This document shows, piece after piece, positions 34,227-42,906 of a stretch of 64,000 nt of DNA. Below the pieces are notes generated by a model, which saw only the letters and a list, made by a program, of their open reading frames with translations, was not told the origin of the DNA and ran no database searches. Position 1 is the first letter of the stretch. Each line of letters begins with the position of its first letter. The stretch is from AP-15 sp963772965. Lineage in GTDB: Bacteria > Pseudomonadota > Alphaproteobacteria > ATCC43930 > CGMCC-115725. The stretch lies in NCBI GenBank assembly GCA_963772965.1, contig CAVYZU010000011.1, forward strand, positions 310,001 through 374,000. The letters run 5' to 3'. Made by a program: the position numbers and the translations under genes.

Positions 34227-35213
34227 ATGAAAAAGGTCGAGATTACCGATTACGGCACACCTGAAAATGTCGCTCATTGCATTGAGGCCCCCGATGTTGG
34301 CGCTCCCGGCCGGGGCGAGATCGTGTTCGATGTGCTCGCTTTTCCGATCAACCCGGCGGACATCTCGTTCTGCCGCGGCAATTATCGGCTGCACCCACCA
34401 TTGCCGGCGACGCCGGGGGCGGAATGCCTCGGCCGCGTCGCCGCCGTCGGGAGCGGTGTCAGCGACATCCGGCCGGGCGACCTCGTCATCAACATGCAGC
34501 GCGAGAATTGGGTTCAGCGCCGCCGTGTCGCCGCCGGCGAAGCGATACCGTTGCCGGCGGGCCTCGATCTCAAGCAGGCAGCGATGCTGCGTATCAACCC
34601 GGCGACCGCGCAATTGCTGCTCGAAGACCATGTCGCGCTGAATCCCGGCGATTGGGTGATCCAGAATGTCGCCAACTCGGCGGTCGGCCGCCATCTGATC
34701 GTGATCGCCAAAGCCAGAGGCGTGCGCACGATCAATGTCGTGCGGCGCGACGATGTCGAGGGTGAGCTGAAGGGGTTGGGAGCGGATGTCGTATTGGCCG
34801 ACGGGCCCGATCTGGCGGCGCGGGCGCGGCAAGCGGCGGGTGGGGCGCCGATCCGGCTCGGGATCGACGCGGTTTCGGGCGAGGCCTGCAAGCGCATCGC
34901 CGACAGCGTCGCAGATGGCGGGGTGGTCGTCACCTACGGCTCGATGAGCGGCGCCGACCCGGTCATCAGCCGCGCCGCGCTGGGGCGCGGCATCAGCATC
35001 AAAAGCTTTATGCTCGGCGATGGCCTCGCCAAGCGGACGCGCGAGCAGGTGCGGTCGCTCTACGCCGATCTCGCTGCCAAACTGCGTGACGGTGTGTTGA
35101 AGGCGCCGATCGACGCTACCTATCCGATCGACGACATCAAGGCGGCCCTCGCCCACGCCCAGCGCGGCGGCCGCCACGGCAAGGTGCTGGTCCTGCCCAA
35201 CGGCCCGCTCTGA
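34227..35213 (+). CDS. MDR-superfamily enoyl reductase-like protein (MECR/quinone oxidoreductase type)
   Basis: The 328-residue protein is a zinc-free medium-chain reductase. It has INPADISFCRGNYRLHPPLPATPG, close in layout to the 2-enoyl thioester reductase MECR, a nucleotide-binding region around VIQNVANSAVGRHLIVIAKA, and the C-terminal GKVLVLP ending. The likely reaction is NADPH-dependent reduction of an enoyl-CoA, enone or quinone. ATG 34227 is chosen because GGGGAGG lies seven bases upstream. It is convergent with the TPP enzyme gene, with only ten bases between the stops. Confidence 0.8.
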   Translation: MKKVEITDYGTPENVAHCIEAPDVGAPGRGEIVFDVLAFPINPADISFCRGNYRLHPPLPATPGAECLGRVAAVGSGVSDIRPGDLVINMQRENWVQRRRVAAGEAIPLPAGLDLKQAAMLRINPATAQLLLEDHVALNPGDWVIQNVANSAVGRHLIVIAKARGVRTINVVRRDDVEGELKGLGADVVLADGPDLAARARQAAGGAPIRLGIDAVSGEACKRIADSVADGGVVVTYGSMSGADPVISRAALGRGISIKSFMLGDGLAKRTREQVRSLYADLAAKLRDGVLKAPIDATYPIDDIKAALAHAQRGGRHGKVLVLPNGPL

Positions 35214-35223
35214 CCCGCCGCGA

Positions 35224-37029
35224 TCACGGCGCCCGTTGCATGATGCCGGCAGCGCCGCTGGGGTCGTAGCCGACCGCGACGCGAACATCGACGACGCAGA
35301 CCTTGCCGGCGCGCACCGCGGCCAGCGCTTCGGTGATCGCATCGACGAGCTTTTTCGGGTCCTCGACCGGGCCGATGCCGACACAGCCCTGCCCGCGTGC
35401 TAGGGTTGCGAGATCGATCTCTGGCTCGCGGATCGACTGGCCGATCCAACGATTTTCGACTGGCCGGCCGCGGTCGCGCGCGACCCGCTCCTGATGCAAT
35501 TCATCGTTAAAGAACGAGCGGTTGTTCGCAATCACGACCAATAGCGGGATCGCATTGTGCACCGCCGTCCACAACGCTGTGACGCCCATCAGAAAATCGC
35601 CGTCACCGAGTATCGCGACCGGCAGTCGGCCGCTGCCGCTGTCGCGCAACGCCAGTGCCGCACCAACCGCCATGCCCGGCCCCGAGCCGATGCCGCCGCC
35701 GCCATCTGTGCCAAGAAAGTCGAGCGGATGGCAGAAATCCCAGAGATGCTCGCCCCAGGACAGCGGCAGTCGGATCATCGTCACCGGGGCGTCGCCCAAA
35801 CCCGCTTTCAACGCAGTTGCCAGCATCGGCACCTCGATGATTTCCGCGGTGTCGAGCGCTGACAATGGCGGCGGCGAACGTCGGGCATGCGGTGCCGGTG
35901 GGGATGGCGGGTTTGGGCGCAATTCCCGGACCTCGGCCAAAAGCGGCGGCACCGCTGCATCGGGGTCAGCCAGCAAATAGACATCGGCCGGCGGCAAGCC
36001 CTGGTAATCCATGCTCCAGCCATTGTGGACGTATTGGTCGACCGAGATCTCGATCACCTTGCCGCCGGGCAGCCGGCCCCGGCAGGCCGTCTTCAATGTC
36101 CCCGCGAGGTCGATCCAGTCGAGGCTCAGGATCACATCGGCCGCGGCAAGCAGCTCAGCGGCCTCGGGGCCGGCAACATGTAAGGCGTGATCGGTCGGAA
36201 AGACCGCGCCCGATTTGCGGTCGGTCATGACCCGTGCGCCGATCGTCTCGGCGAGCGCTACCCGCCGTACCCAGGTTTCGGGATCGCGCGAGGCGCGGCC
36301 CATCATGATCACCGGCCGCTCGGCCCGAGCCAGCAATGCCGCCGCCTGCTTTAGCAGCGCGCCGCCCGGCTCGGGCGAGGCGGGTGGTGCAAACCGGGCA
36401 ATATCGGGCATCGCCGGGACGGTCTCGATTTCGTCCTCCTGCAGGGCGAGCTCGAAATTGAGATAGACCGGCCCGCGCGGTGCCGTCTGCGCGATCATAT
36501 TGGCGCGCAACACCGCCTCCTGTGCCGCGCCGATCGACGAGGGCTGGTCGTCCCATTTGCTGAAATTGCGGATCAGCGCGCCCTGGTCGCGCGCGGTGTG
36601 GATCCATTCGATCCACGGCCGTCGCCGCACCGCATCGAGCGCTCCGGTGGCGCCGAGCACGATGACCGGCGCCCGATCGCACCACGCATTGAAGATCGCC
36701 ATCGTCGCATGCATCAGCCCGACGTTGGCGTGGACAATCGCCAGCATCGGGCGACCGGTGACTTTGGCCCACCCATGCGCCAGGGCCACGGCACTCTCCT
36801 CGTGCAGGCACAAGAGCATGCGCGGGCGGTTGTTGCCGAGATGGTTGACGAGGCTGTCGTGTAGACCGCGATAACTCGACCCGGGATTTAGCGCGACATA
36901 GGGGATGTCGAGGTGGCGGATCGCGTCGGCTATCGCATCGCTGCCCCAGACCCGGTTCGACGGTGCGCTCGGCACCGGCCGGTCTATCTCTTTCTCCGCG
37001 CCCGTCGGCTTGTCTGACAAAATCGCCAC
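35224..37029 (-). CDS. Thiamine-diphosphate-dependent enzyme (acetolactate synthase/decarboxylase-like)
   Basis: The 601-residue protein has the three-domain layout of the POX/acetolactate-synthase superfamily. The N-terminal pyrimidine domain has the catalytic Glu in LCLHEESAVALAHGWAKV; a central Rossmann-like domain (about 210-370) follows; the C-terminal domain has the ThDP-Mg motif GDGDFLMG with NNRSFF downstream. GTG at 37029 follows GGGAGG. It does not look like oxalyl-CoA decarboxylase, because it lacks that family's characteristic regions, so it is not the missing partner of Frc. The true reaction, decarboxylation or carboligation of a 2-oxo acid, is open. Confidence 0.8.
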   Translation of the reverse strand: MAILSDKPTGAEKEIDRPVPSAPSNRVWGSDAIADAIRHLDIPYVALNPGSSYRGLHDSLVNHLGNNRPRMLLCLHEESAVALAHGWAKVTGRPMLAIVHANVGLMHATMAIFNAWCDRAPVIVLGATGALDAVRRRPWIEWIHTARDQGALIRNFSKWDDQPSSIGAAQEAVLRANMIAQTAPRGPVYLNFELALQEDEIETVPAMPDIARFAPPASPEPGGALLKQAAALLARAERPVIMMGRASRDPETWVRRVALAETIGARVMTDRKSGAVFPTDHALHVAGPEAAELLAAADVILSLDWIDLAGTLKTACRGRLPGGKVIEISVDQYVHNGWSMDYQGLPPADVYLLADPDAAVPPLLAEVRELRPNPPSPPAPHARRSPPPLSALDTAEIIEVPMLATALKAGLGDAPVTMIRLPLSWGEHLWDFCHPLDFLGTDGGGGIGSGPGMAVGAALALRDSGSGRLPVAILGDGDFLMGVTALWTAVHNAIPLLVVIANNRSFFNDELHQERVARDRGRPVENRWIGQSIREPEIDLATLARGQGCVGIGPVEDPKKLVDAITEALAAVRAGKVCVVDVRVAVGYDPSGAAGIMQRAP

Positions 37030-37297
37030 GCTCGCCTCCCTACTCCAGCAGTCTGCCGGATTACGCCCCATTCCAGCGCAACGAACAAGATCGCCCTAGC
37101 CGACCTACCGCAGTTCCATCACGGGGTGACTGCCCAAGGTGACGAAAATGCCGCCGATATTCAGGTAATGCCGACCACGATAACTGTGCCGCCGAAATCA
37201 GGAATTGCAGCCTGCGCTGAGGAGCGGCTTGTCGATTGGGTCACAGAGGTCGAGCGCAGCCAACTCAGACAAGACCGGGTCTCAGATTGAGTTGAGA

Positions 37298-37327
37298 GCC
37301 ACCCTCTCCTTCAGAGAAGAGGGTGGC
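37298..37327. terminator. Strong hairpin downstream of the Asn-rich protein gene
   Basis: GCCACCCTCT and AGAGGGTGGC form a 10-bp perfect stem with a ten-base loop, about 30 bases past the stop of the minus-strand gene at 37357-37884. There is no T-tract. The CCCTCTC/GAGAGGG core resembles the hairpin at 59410-59434, so it may be a copy of a dispersed repeat used as a transcript end. Confidence 0.5.
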
Positions 37328-37356
37328 ACTGCGGAACTTAGATGACTCGCGCTTGA

Positions 37357-37884
37357 TTAGCGGCCGGTGCTGTTATTGGTATTTGACGACCCGTTGTTCC
37401 AACCGTTCGAGCCGCCATTCATGGTCGATGACTGGTTATTCCAGTTGCCCGGGCCAGTCGAGCTACCGGTTTGCTCGATGACGCCGGTTAGTTCGTCGGG
37501 CCGCAACAGCATCACGATGTGCGAACCATCCGGAGCAAGCGCATGAATTACAAAGGCTTCCGGCATGACCCGAACGTCTCTGAAGCCCGACTGCTGAAGC
37601 GAATCGCGGATCCGATCCCGCGTGTTCATGGTGACGTTCGCACCTTTGTCCCAGCCGTTTGAATTGCCGTTAGACCCATATTGCTGGTTGTAGGTGCCCG
37701 TGCCGTTGTTCGACGAGTTCGTATAGCCGTTCTGCTGGTTGTAACGGCCACTCATCGAGTTGGTGGAATAGCTCGGGTTGCCATTCTGGTCGGTGTTGGT
37801 GCCGGTCGTCGAGCTGCTTTGCGCGAAAGCCGGCGCCGCTAGCAACGCCAGCGATGCAGCGATTGTGAGTGCAGGAAGCCGCAT
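37357..37884 (-). CDS. Secreted Asn/Gly/Ser-rich protein
   Basis: The 175-residue protein has a signal peptide (MRLPALTIAASLALLAAPAFAQ). The mature region is low-complexity and rich in Asn, Gly, Ser, Gln and Tyr, with repeated motifs such as YNQQ(N/Y)G, and encloses a folded-looking segment of about 45 residues (RDRIRDSLQQSGFRDVRVMP, then DGSHIVMLLRPDEL). The central segment resembles small stress-related domains in Rhizobiales-type proteins but I cannot name it. ATG 37884 follows AAGGAG. A surface, matrix or metal-binding role is possible; none is shown. Confidence 0.65.
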   Translation of the reverse strand: MRLPALTIAASLALLAAPAFAQSSSTTGTNTDQNGNPSYSTNSMSGRYNQQNGYTNSSNNGTGTYNQQYGSNGNSNGWDKGANVTMNTRDRIRDSLQQSGFRDVRVMPEAFVIHALAPDGSHIVMLLRPDELTGVIEQTGSSTGPGNWNNQSSTMNGGSNGWNNGSSNTNNSTGR

Positions 37885-38686
37885 GTCATGCTCCTTGAAA
37901 GGTTGGCGACATGCGTAAAACGTCACAACGCGAAAATAGTCACTCCGACGCTAAAATTCCCAACATCTCATTTTATCAATCATAAACATTTAAGATCCGT
38001 CAGGTCCTTTGCGTGTGGATTGATCCCCATCGCTATTATTCCCGTCTAAATTAGGAACTTCCGGTTTTGCTGCGGTGCCGCAAGTTATTTAGCTGCCCGC
38101 GCGGGCCGGAAACGACAATCGATGTGCTCGGTTTATCGGCGAGTGGCGACTGACATGCTGGTCGAGCCGCCCGCATATGGCAGCGCCGAGCCTGTTCCGC
38201 ACCGCATACGCCGGGCACACATTGCGCGACTGTTACGGCCTCCCCCAACCCAAAAGCTTTTGACGGGTCTAAGGCGTCGCGGTAGCGCTGGGCTGGCGCA
38301 GCGGCGGATAAGAAATTCCCGTAGATCCAGGAAAAAGCCGGAAATTCTTGCGGGGTTTGCCTCCGATCGTCGGGTCTTGCAGAGAACTTGGGAGTAAATC
38401 AAATACTTGGCGCATACGCCGACGAGTTCGATACGGTACGCTAACCGGGAACTTTTGTTGGGCTAACCGGGAACTTTTGTTGGGCTAAACGGGAACTTTT
38501 GTTGGGCTAAACGGGAACTTTTGTTGGGCTAAACGGGAATTAAACCACGCGAACCCGGGAATCGCCGCAGCGAGATAACCCGACCGAAAACTCGTGAAAA
38601 CCGATCCGTAATCATCCCAAGCAAGCCGTCATGCGCCATGTGCCGAGGATTGTACGACGCGTTCGCGGCCGAACCGAGGCGAGCGC
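37885..38686. other. Gene-free region with AT-rich part and tandem repeats
   Basis: About 800 bases without a convincing gene. Bases 37925-38060 are AT-rich by local standards and could hold promoters. Bases 38441-38539 hold the 22-bp tandem repeat. Short open frames here are not supported by ribosome-binding sites or protein-like composition. Confidence 0.5.
38441..38539. repeat. 22-bp direct tandem repeat, about 4.5 copies
   Basis: Units begin at 38441, 38463, 38485, 38507 and 38529 (partial). The consensus is CTAA(C/A)CGGGAACTTTTGTTGGG, 22 bases long, with one C/A difference between the first two and later units. The fixed 22-base period puts each unit about two helical turns apart. They precede a small membrane-protein gene. 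Possible roles are protein-binding iterons or a simple variable tandem repeat. Confidence 0.85.
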
Positions 38687-38863
38687 ATGGGCCTGAGCGA
38701 GACCAGCGCCGCCCTTGGCCTGTGCCTGCTGATACTCGCCATCGCGGTCGTCCTCGATCGTCGTCCCTATCGGCCGGGTAAGCGCAATTTTATTATGCTG
38801 ATGATCGTGGCACTCGCGGCGAGCCTGATCCTCGCCCGTCATCTCCTGACCCTCCTCCTCTAG
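38687..38863 (+). CDS. Small two-segment membrane protein
   Basis: A 58-residue frame from ATG 38687, preceded by GAGG at about seven bases, encodes two hydrophobic stretches (LGLCLLILAIAVVL near residues 10-24 and FIMLMIVALAASLILA near 36-51) separated by the positively charged loop DRRPYRPGKR. The composition is what a small inner-membrane protein with both ends on the same side would show. Similar short orphan proteins are common in alphaproteobacteria. Function unknown. The 22-bp repeats lie about 150 bases upstream. Confidence 0.6.
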   Translation: MGLSETSAALGLCLLILAIAVVLDRRPYRPGKRNFIMLMIVALAASLILARHLLTLLL

Positions 38864-39004
38864 GCGCTGCAATCGGCCGACGATCGAACCCAGCAACAAA
38901 CCGACGAGACCTTGCTCAAAGCTGGGGAGATTCTCGGTCTGCCGGTCAGCAGCGGAATTCTGATCGCAGCGCCGAGGCCGCTCCGTAGCAGGGGGCGTCC
39001 GAGG

Positions 39005-40105
39005 TCAGATCGAATATTCGGCGATGTAATCGGTGGCGGTGCCGCCCTCAACCGCGTGACCTTCCGAACGCCAGCGCAGCATGCCGCCGGCGAGGTTGGC
39101 CGCGTTATTAAAGCCGGCCTCGCGCAGGATCACCGTCGCCTGCGCCGAGCGACTGCCCGAGCGGCACACCGTGACGATCGGCCGATCCTTGGCCAATTCC
39201 TGCGTGCGCTCGGCGAGCGAGCCCAGCGGGATCAGCTTGGCGCCGCGGATGTGACCGAGCGGCCCTGTGAATTCCTCCGGCTCGCGGACATCGACGAGCT
39301 GAACGTCGCGTGCATGTTCTTCGAGGCCGTGCGGGTGAATTTCCCAGATCCCGGCAAAGCTGTAATGCAGCGGGGCCCAATTCGGCGCCGCATTCATATC
39401 GACCTCGCCCTCGGGCTTGCCGCATTTGAGATTGGCCGGCACCGCGACATCGATCTTTTTCGGATGCGCCAGCCGCAGGTTTTTCATGTAGCCGGCAAAA
39501 TCCGCTTCGCCGGTCTCGCCGCCGAGGCGCGGGTTAAAGCGCCGCTCTTCGCGCACGCTGGTCACCGTAAGCCCGCGATAATCGTGCGCCGGGTATAAGA
39601 GACAATCGTCGGGCAGACTGAAAATCTGCTGATGGACCGAGCGGTACATCATGCCCGGATCGCCTTGTTGAAAATCGGTGCGGCCGCTGCCGCGCACCAT
39701 CAGGCAGTCGCCGGTAAACGCCATGCTGCGGTCGTCCAACACATAAGTCAGACAGCCACTGGTATGGCCCGGTGTCTTGCGGACCTGCAGATTGCGGTTG
39801 CCAAAGGCGATCACGTCGTCGGGCACCAGATAGCGGTCGGCGCCCTCGGCACCGCTATCCGCCGACAGCGCAATCTTGCAGCCGGTCTGCTGGCGCAGCA
39901 GCCAGCCGCCGGTGACATGATCGGCGTGGACATGGGTTTCGAGCGAATAGAGGAGCTTGAGGCCGAGCTCGTCGATCAATGCGGCGTCGCGCCTGACCTG
40001 CTCGAACACCGGGTCGATAATCACGGCGCTGCCGTTGTGCCCGTCGGCGAGCAAATAGGTATAGGTCGACGACGACGGATCGAATAATTGTCGGAAAATC
40101 AGCAT
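39005..40105 (-). CDS. Persulfide dioxygenase (ETHE1-like) fused to rhodanese
   Basis: The 366-residue cytosolic enzyme has an N-terminal metallo-beta-lactamase fold with the iron-binding THVHADHVTGG motif, TPGHTSGC, TGDCLM and GRTDFQQGD, all features of ETHE1-type persulfide dioxygenases, which oxidise glutathione persulfide to sulfite. The C-terminal part (about 255-360) is a rhodanese domain with active Cys in VTVCRSGSRSA. The fusion of the two steps is known in bacteria. It is divergent from the GNAT gene. The glutathione synthase gene at 31037 is consistent with a glutathione-based sulfide system but not linked to it. Confidence 0.85.
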   Translation of the reverse strand: MLIFRQLFDPSSSTYTYLLADGHNGSAVIIDPVFEQVRRDAALIDELGLKLLYSLETHVHADHVTGGWLLRQQTGCKIALSADSGAEGADRYLVPDDVIAFGNRNLQVRKTPGHTSGCLTYVLDDRSMAFTGDCLMVRGSGRTDFQQGDPGMMYRSVHQQIFSLPDDCLLYPAHDYRGLTVTSVREERRFNPRLGGETGEADFAGYMKNLRLAHPKKIDVAVPANLKCGKPEGEVDMNAAPNWAPLHYSFAGIWEIHPHGLEEHARDVQLVDVREPEEFTGPLGHIRGAKLIPLGSLAERTQELAKDRPIVTVCRSGSRSAQATVILREAGFNNAANLAGGMLRWRSEGHAVEGGTATDYIAEYSI

Positions 40106-40179
40106 ATCGAACCCTGCGCAGTGCTATGGCGACCATAATATGGCCGCCGCCGCCAAAAATAGAGAGTGAACTCGCACAC

Positions 40180-40638
40180 ATGCCCGTGATTGTCATCACA
40201 CCGTTCGCTGCGGCCGACCGCCAGCGCTGGGTCGAACTGTGGCGTGGCTATCTCGATTTTTACGAGACCCAGCTGCCGCCGGAAATTTACGACCAGACCT
40301 GGCAGCGGCTGATCGCGGCGGAGAGCCCAATTCGAGGCCTCGGCGCTCGGCTCGACAATGCTGCCGCCCCGCTGGTGGGCATTGTGCACTACCTGTTCCA
40401 CGCCCATGCGTGGAGCCCACGCGAGGTCTGCTATCTTCAGGATCTTTTCATCGACCCGACTGCCCGCCGCGCCGGTATCGGCGGGAAGCTGATCGAAGCG
40501 GTCGCAGGGATTGCCCGCGAACGCGGCTGTCTGCGGCTCTACTGGACGACTAAGGAGGACAACGCGACGGCGCGCTCGCTTTACGACCACGTCGCGCGGT
40601 TTAACGGCTTTATCCGCTACGACTACCCGCTCGATTAA
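40180..40638 (+). CDS. GNAT-family N-acetyltransferase
   Basis: The 152-residue protein has a GNAT fold with the acetyl-CoA-binding motif A region LQDLFIDPTARRAGIGGKLI (R-x2-G-x-G type), followed by the ARERGCLRLYW and ATARSLYDHVARF segments. The MPVIVITPF start at 40180 aligns with family N-termini; an ATG at 40126 is an alternative. It acetylates an unknown amine, amino acid or protein. It is divergent from the persulfide dioxygenase gene. Confidence 0.8.
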   Translation: MPVIVITPFAAADRQRWVELWRGYLDFYETQLPPEIYDQTWQRLIAAESPIRGLGARLDNAAAPLVGIVHYLFHAHAWSPREVCYLQDLFIDPTARRAGIGGKLIEAVAGIARERGCLRLYWTTKEDNATARSLYDHVARFNGFIRYDYPLD

Positions 40639-40731
40639 TCGGAGAGTGGCGATGAGGCGGCTTTGAGGTATTCAAAATCCCAGTTGCAGAATCCCGACAG
40701 CGCGCCGCAGCAGAGCTGCGCGCGTGGCATG

Positions 40732-41139
40732 CTATCGCTTTTTAGGACGGGCTTTGCGGGCGGCGTAGCGGGCGTCGCGGGCCGCCTTGCGCTCGGCTTC
40801 GCGGACGACTTCGTCGGCCGCCTGCTTGGCGAGCTCGGCCTCGCGGGCGGCTTGTTCGGCGGCGGCTGCGGCGTCGCGGGCGGCCTGCTCGGCAGCGGTC
40901 GCGGCGTCCCGCGCGGCCTGTTCTTCGGCCTCGCGGGCAATAGCGGCTTGCCGCGCCGCTTCGCGCTCGGCGGCGCGCGCTTCCCTAGCGGCGATCACCG
41001 CCTGCCGTGCGGCCTGTCGTTCGGCAAAGGCCGGATCGTTGGCTCCGGATTTCGCCCGAAACCTTTCCAGCTGCGCCTTCTTCGCGTTCGCGGCGGCAGT
41101 CAGCCGATCATCGAAATTGGTCTTTCTCGAATTATCCAT
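40732..41139 (-). CDS. Ala/Glu/Arg-rich coiled-coil protein (DUF6481-like)
   Basis: The 135-residue protein begins MDNSRKTNFDDRLTAAANAK and continues as a highly charged, Ala-rich helix with repeats of the form AAREAE/AARDAA, ending in the basic tail ARYAARKARPKKR. The composition predicts a long coiled coil. It matches my memory of the DUF6481 family of alphaproteobacteria. The longer upstream frame has no supporting start signal. Function unknown; nucleic-acid binding by the basic ends is possible. Confidence 0.65.
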   Translation of the reverse strand: MDNSRKTNFDDRLTAAANAKKAQLERFRAKSGANDPAFAERQAARQAVIAAREARAAEREAARQAAIAREAEEQAARDAATAAEQAARDAAAAAEQAAREAELAKQAADEVVREAERKAARDARYAARKARPKKR

Positions 41140-41384
41140 CTGATCCCACGGCAAGCAAGGACCGGGTTGCGCCGGCAACACGGGCATCGGGCACCATGCC
41201 CAAGAGCGATCAGCTATAGCGAGACGAACGCCGGCGGGGAAGGCTCGGGTTAGCTCCCGGCTGCGGACCAAGGGCCCCGAATTCTGACTTGGCTTTCTGA
41301 TCGATGCACTCGTTGTCAGTGTCCGCCCGTCAGCTTATTTTCCGTCGATTGCGTCTTGATGACTGCCTTTGCCGAGGTTTGCCC

Positions 41385-42395
41385 GTGACCGAGTTTCTGC
41401 CGCCGCTTGCCCCCTTCCCGCGCCTGCGGATGCGCCGCAACCGGCGCGATGCCTGGTCGCGCAAATTAGTCGCCGAAAATGTGCTGACGTCAGGCGATTT
41501 GATTTGGCCGGTATTTGTCCATGACGAGGGTCATAAGGCGCCGATCGCCTCGATGCCCGGCGTGTTCCGATTGCCGATCCCGGCCTTGGTCGACACCGCG
41601 GGCGAAGCGGCAGCGCTCGGCATCCCGACGATCGCGGTATTCCCGGCAGTGCCGCCGGCGTTGAAGAACGAGGAAGGCAGCGAGGCCGTCAACCCCGGCA
41701 ATCTCGTTTGCCGCGCCGTCACCGCACTGAAACAGGCGGTGCCGGACATCGGCGTGTTGTGTGATGTGGCGCTCGACCCGTTCACTTCGCACGGCCACGA
41801 TGGGGTCATCCGCAACGGCTATGTCGAGAATGACGAGACTGTCGCGATCCTGCAGCGGCAAGCGGTGGTGCAGGCCGAGGCCGGCTGCGACATCATCGCC
41901 CCCTCGGACATGATGGACGGCCGCGTGGGGGCTGTGCGCGACGCGCTCGACGAGGCCGGGTTCGCCCATGTCCGGATCATGTCCTACGCGGCGAAATACG
42001 CCTCGGCGTTTTACGGTCCGTTCCGCGATGCAATCGGGTCGAAAACCGCACTCGGCAGCGCCGACAAGCGCACCTACCAGATGGATCCGGCGAACACCGA
42101 CGAGGCGTTGCGCGAGGTGGCGCTCGACCTGCAGGAGGGCGCCGACATGGTCATGGTTAAACCCGGCATGCCCTATCTCGACATTGTCCGTCGGGTCAAA
42201 GAGGCGTTTCGCGTGCCGACTTATGCCTATCAGGTGTCGGGCGAGTACGCGATGCTGCACGCCGCGGCCCAGAATGGCTGGCTCGATGGCGACCGCGCCG
42301 TAATGGAAAGCCTGATCGCATTCAAGCGCGCCGGCGCTGACGGCATCCTGACCTACGCCGCCATAGACGCCGCCCGCATACTAGAAGCCGGCTGA
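41385..42395 (+). CDS. hemB: Delta-aminolevulinic acid dehydratase (porphobilinogen synthase)
   Basis: HemB condenses two 5-aminolevulinate molecules to porphobilinogen for heme synthesis. The 336-residue protein has the Schiff-base lysines in SYAAKYASAFYGPFR and MVKPGMPYLDI. The metal site reads DVALDPFTSHGHDG, with Asp/Ala in place of the Cys triad of zinc enzymes, which marks the magnesium/potassium-type enzyme usual in alphaproteobacteria. GTG at 41385 gives the expected N-terminus with FPRLRMRRNRRD. It appears monocistronic. Confidence 0.95.
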   Translation: MTEFLPPLAPFPRLRMRRNRRDAWSRKLVAENVLTSGDLIWPVFVHDEGHKAPIASMPGVFRLPIPALVDTAGEAAALGIPTIAVFPAVPPALKNEEGSEAVNPGNLVCRAVTALKQAVPDIGVLCDVALDPFTSHGHDGVIRNGYVENDETVAILQRQAVVQAEAGCDIIAPSDMMDGRVGAVRDALDEAGFAHVRIMSYAAKYASAFYGPFRDAIGSKTALGSADKRTYQMDPANTDEALREVALDLQEGADMVMVKPGMPYLDIVRRVKEAFRVPTYAYQVSGEYAMLHAAAQNGWLDGDRAVMESLIAFKRAGADGILTYAAIDAARILEAG

Positions 42396-42421
42396 AGCCG
42401 CGCTAGGCTGGGCAAATCTGG

Positions 42422-42760
42422 TTACGGCACGGCGAGTGCCACACCGGTAGCCTTGCCGATCGCGGCCCAAATGACCCCGATGATGGCGTTCAATGTCTCT
42501 TCGACGATTACAGCGATTAGACCCGCTAGCGTATTGACAAAGCTTCTGACCATTTCTTGCAGACTGTTCAGGAAAAAATCGCGCGTATCGCCGGCGATCG
42601 ATCCATCAGCAATGCCGGCAGATACGATAACGGCCTGCTGCGCTATCGCGCTTAGCTGCTGAGCCGAAAAACCCTCTAAAGCCGTGACGTCTCTTCCGAT
42701 CACCGCAGATGCGGCGGTTTGAATCTGGCCCGCGAGTACCCCAATATCAATCGGCTCCAT
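42422..42760 (-). CDS. Small hydrophobic protein of unknown function
   Basis: The 112-residue protein is helical and becomes strongly hydrophobic in its second half (LAGLIAVIVEETLNAIIGVI followed by WAAIGKATGVALAV), so it is probably membrane-associated although it has no signal peptide. GGAGGTGACGAA before the ATG is a strong ribosome-binding site that overlaps the stop of the upstream lipoprotein gene (TAGGAGG), so the two form an operon. The IS630-type element in that lipoprotein gene would be polar on this one. Confidence 0.6.
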   Translation of the reverse strand: MEPIDIGVLAGQIQTAASAVIGRDVTALEGFSAQQLSAIAQQAVIVSAGIADGSIAGDTRDFFLNSLQEMVRSFVNTLAGLIAVIVEETLNAIIGVIWAAIGKATGVALAVP

Positions 42761-42906
42761 TTCGTCACCTCCTAACGTTTGAGGAAGGCTTCGTAAGTAA
42801 TTGCCTGGGTGAGGTACACCGTCGCCTGGTTCTCGTAGGCCAATAGCAGGTTTGGTGGCAAACCCATCGTTCGATCGCTAACCTGCATATGCTGAATTGT
42901 CACTAC

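Noticed and set aside
35224..37029. Oxalyl-CoA decarboxylase as partner of Frc
   Set aside because: The protein is a TPP enzyme of the right size but its sequence follows a different branch, and it is 25 kb from frc.
38441..38539. CRISPR array
   Set aside because: The 22-base units are directly adjacent with no unique spacers, and no cas genes are present.
38441..38539. EcfG-type general stress promoter based on repeated GGAAC
   Set aside because: No GTT-type -10 element lies at 16-17 bases from any GGAAC in the repeat.
41490..42260. 256-codon minus-strand frame opposite hemB
   Set aside because: It is the reverse-strand shadow of hemB.
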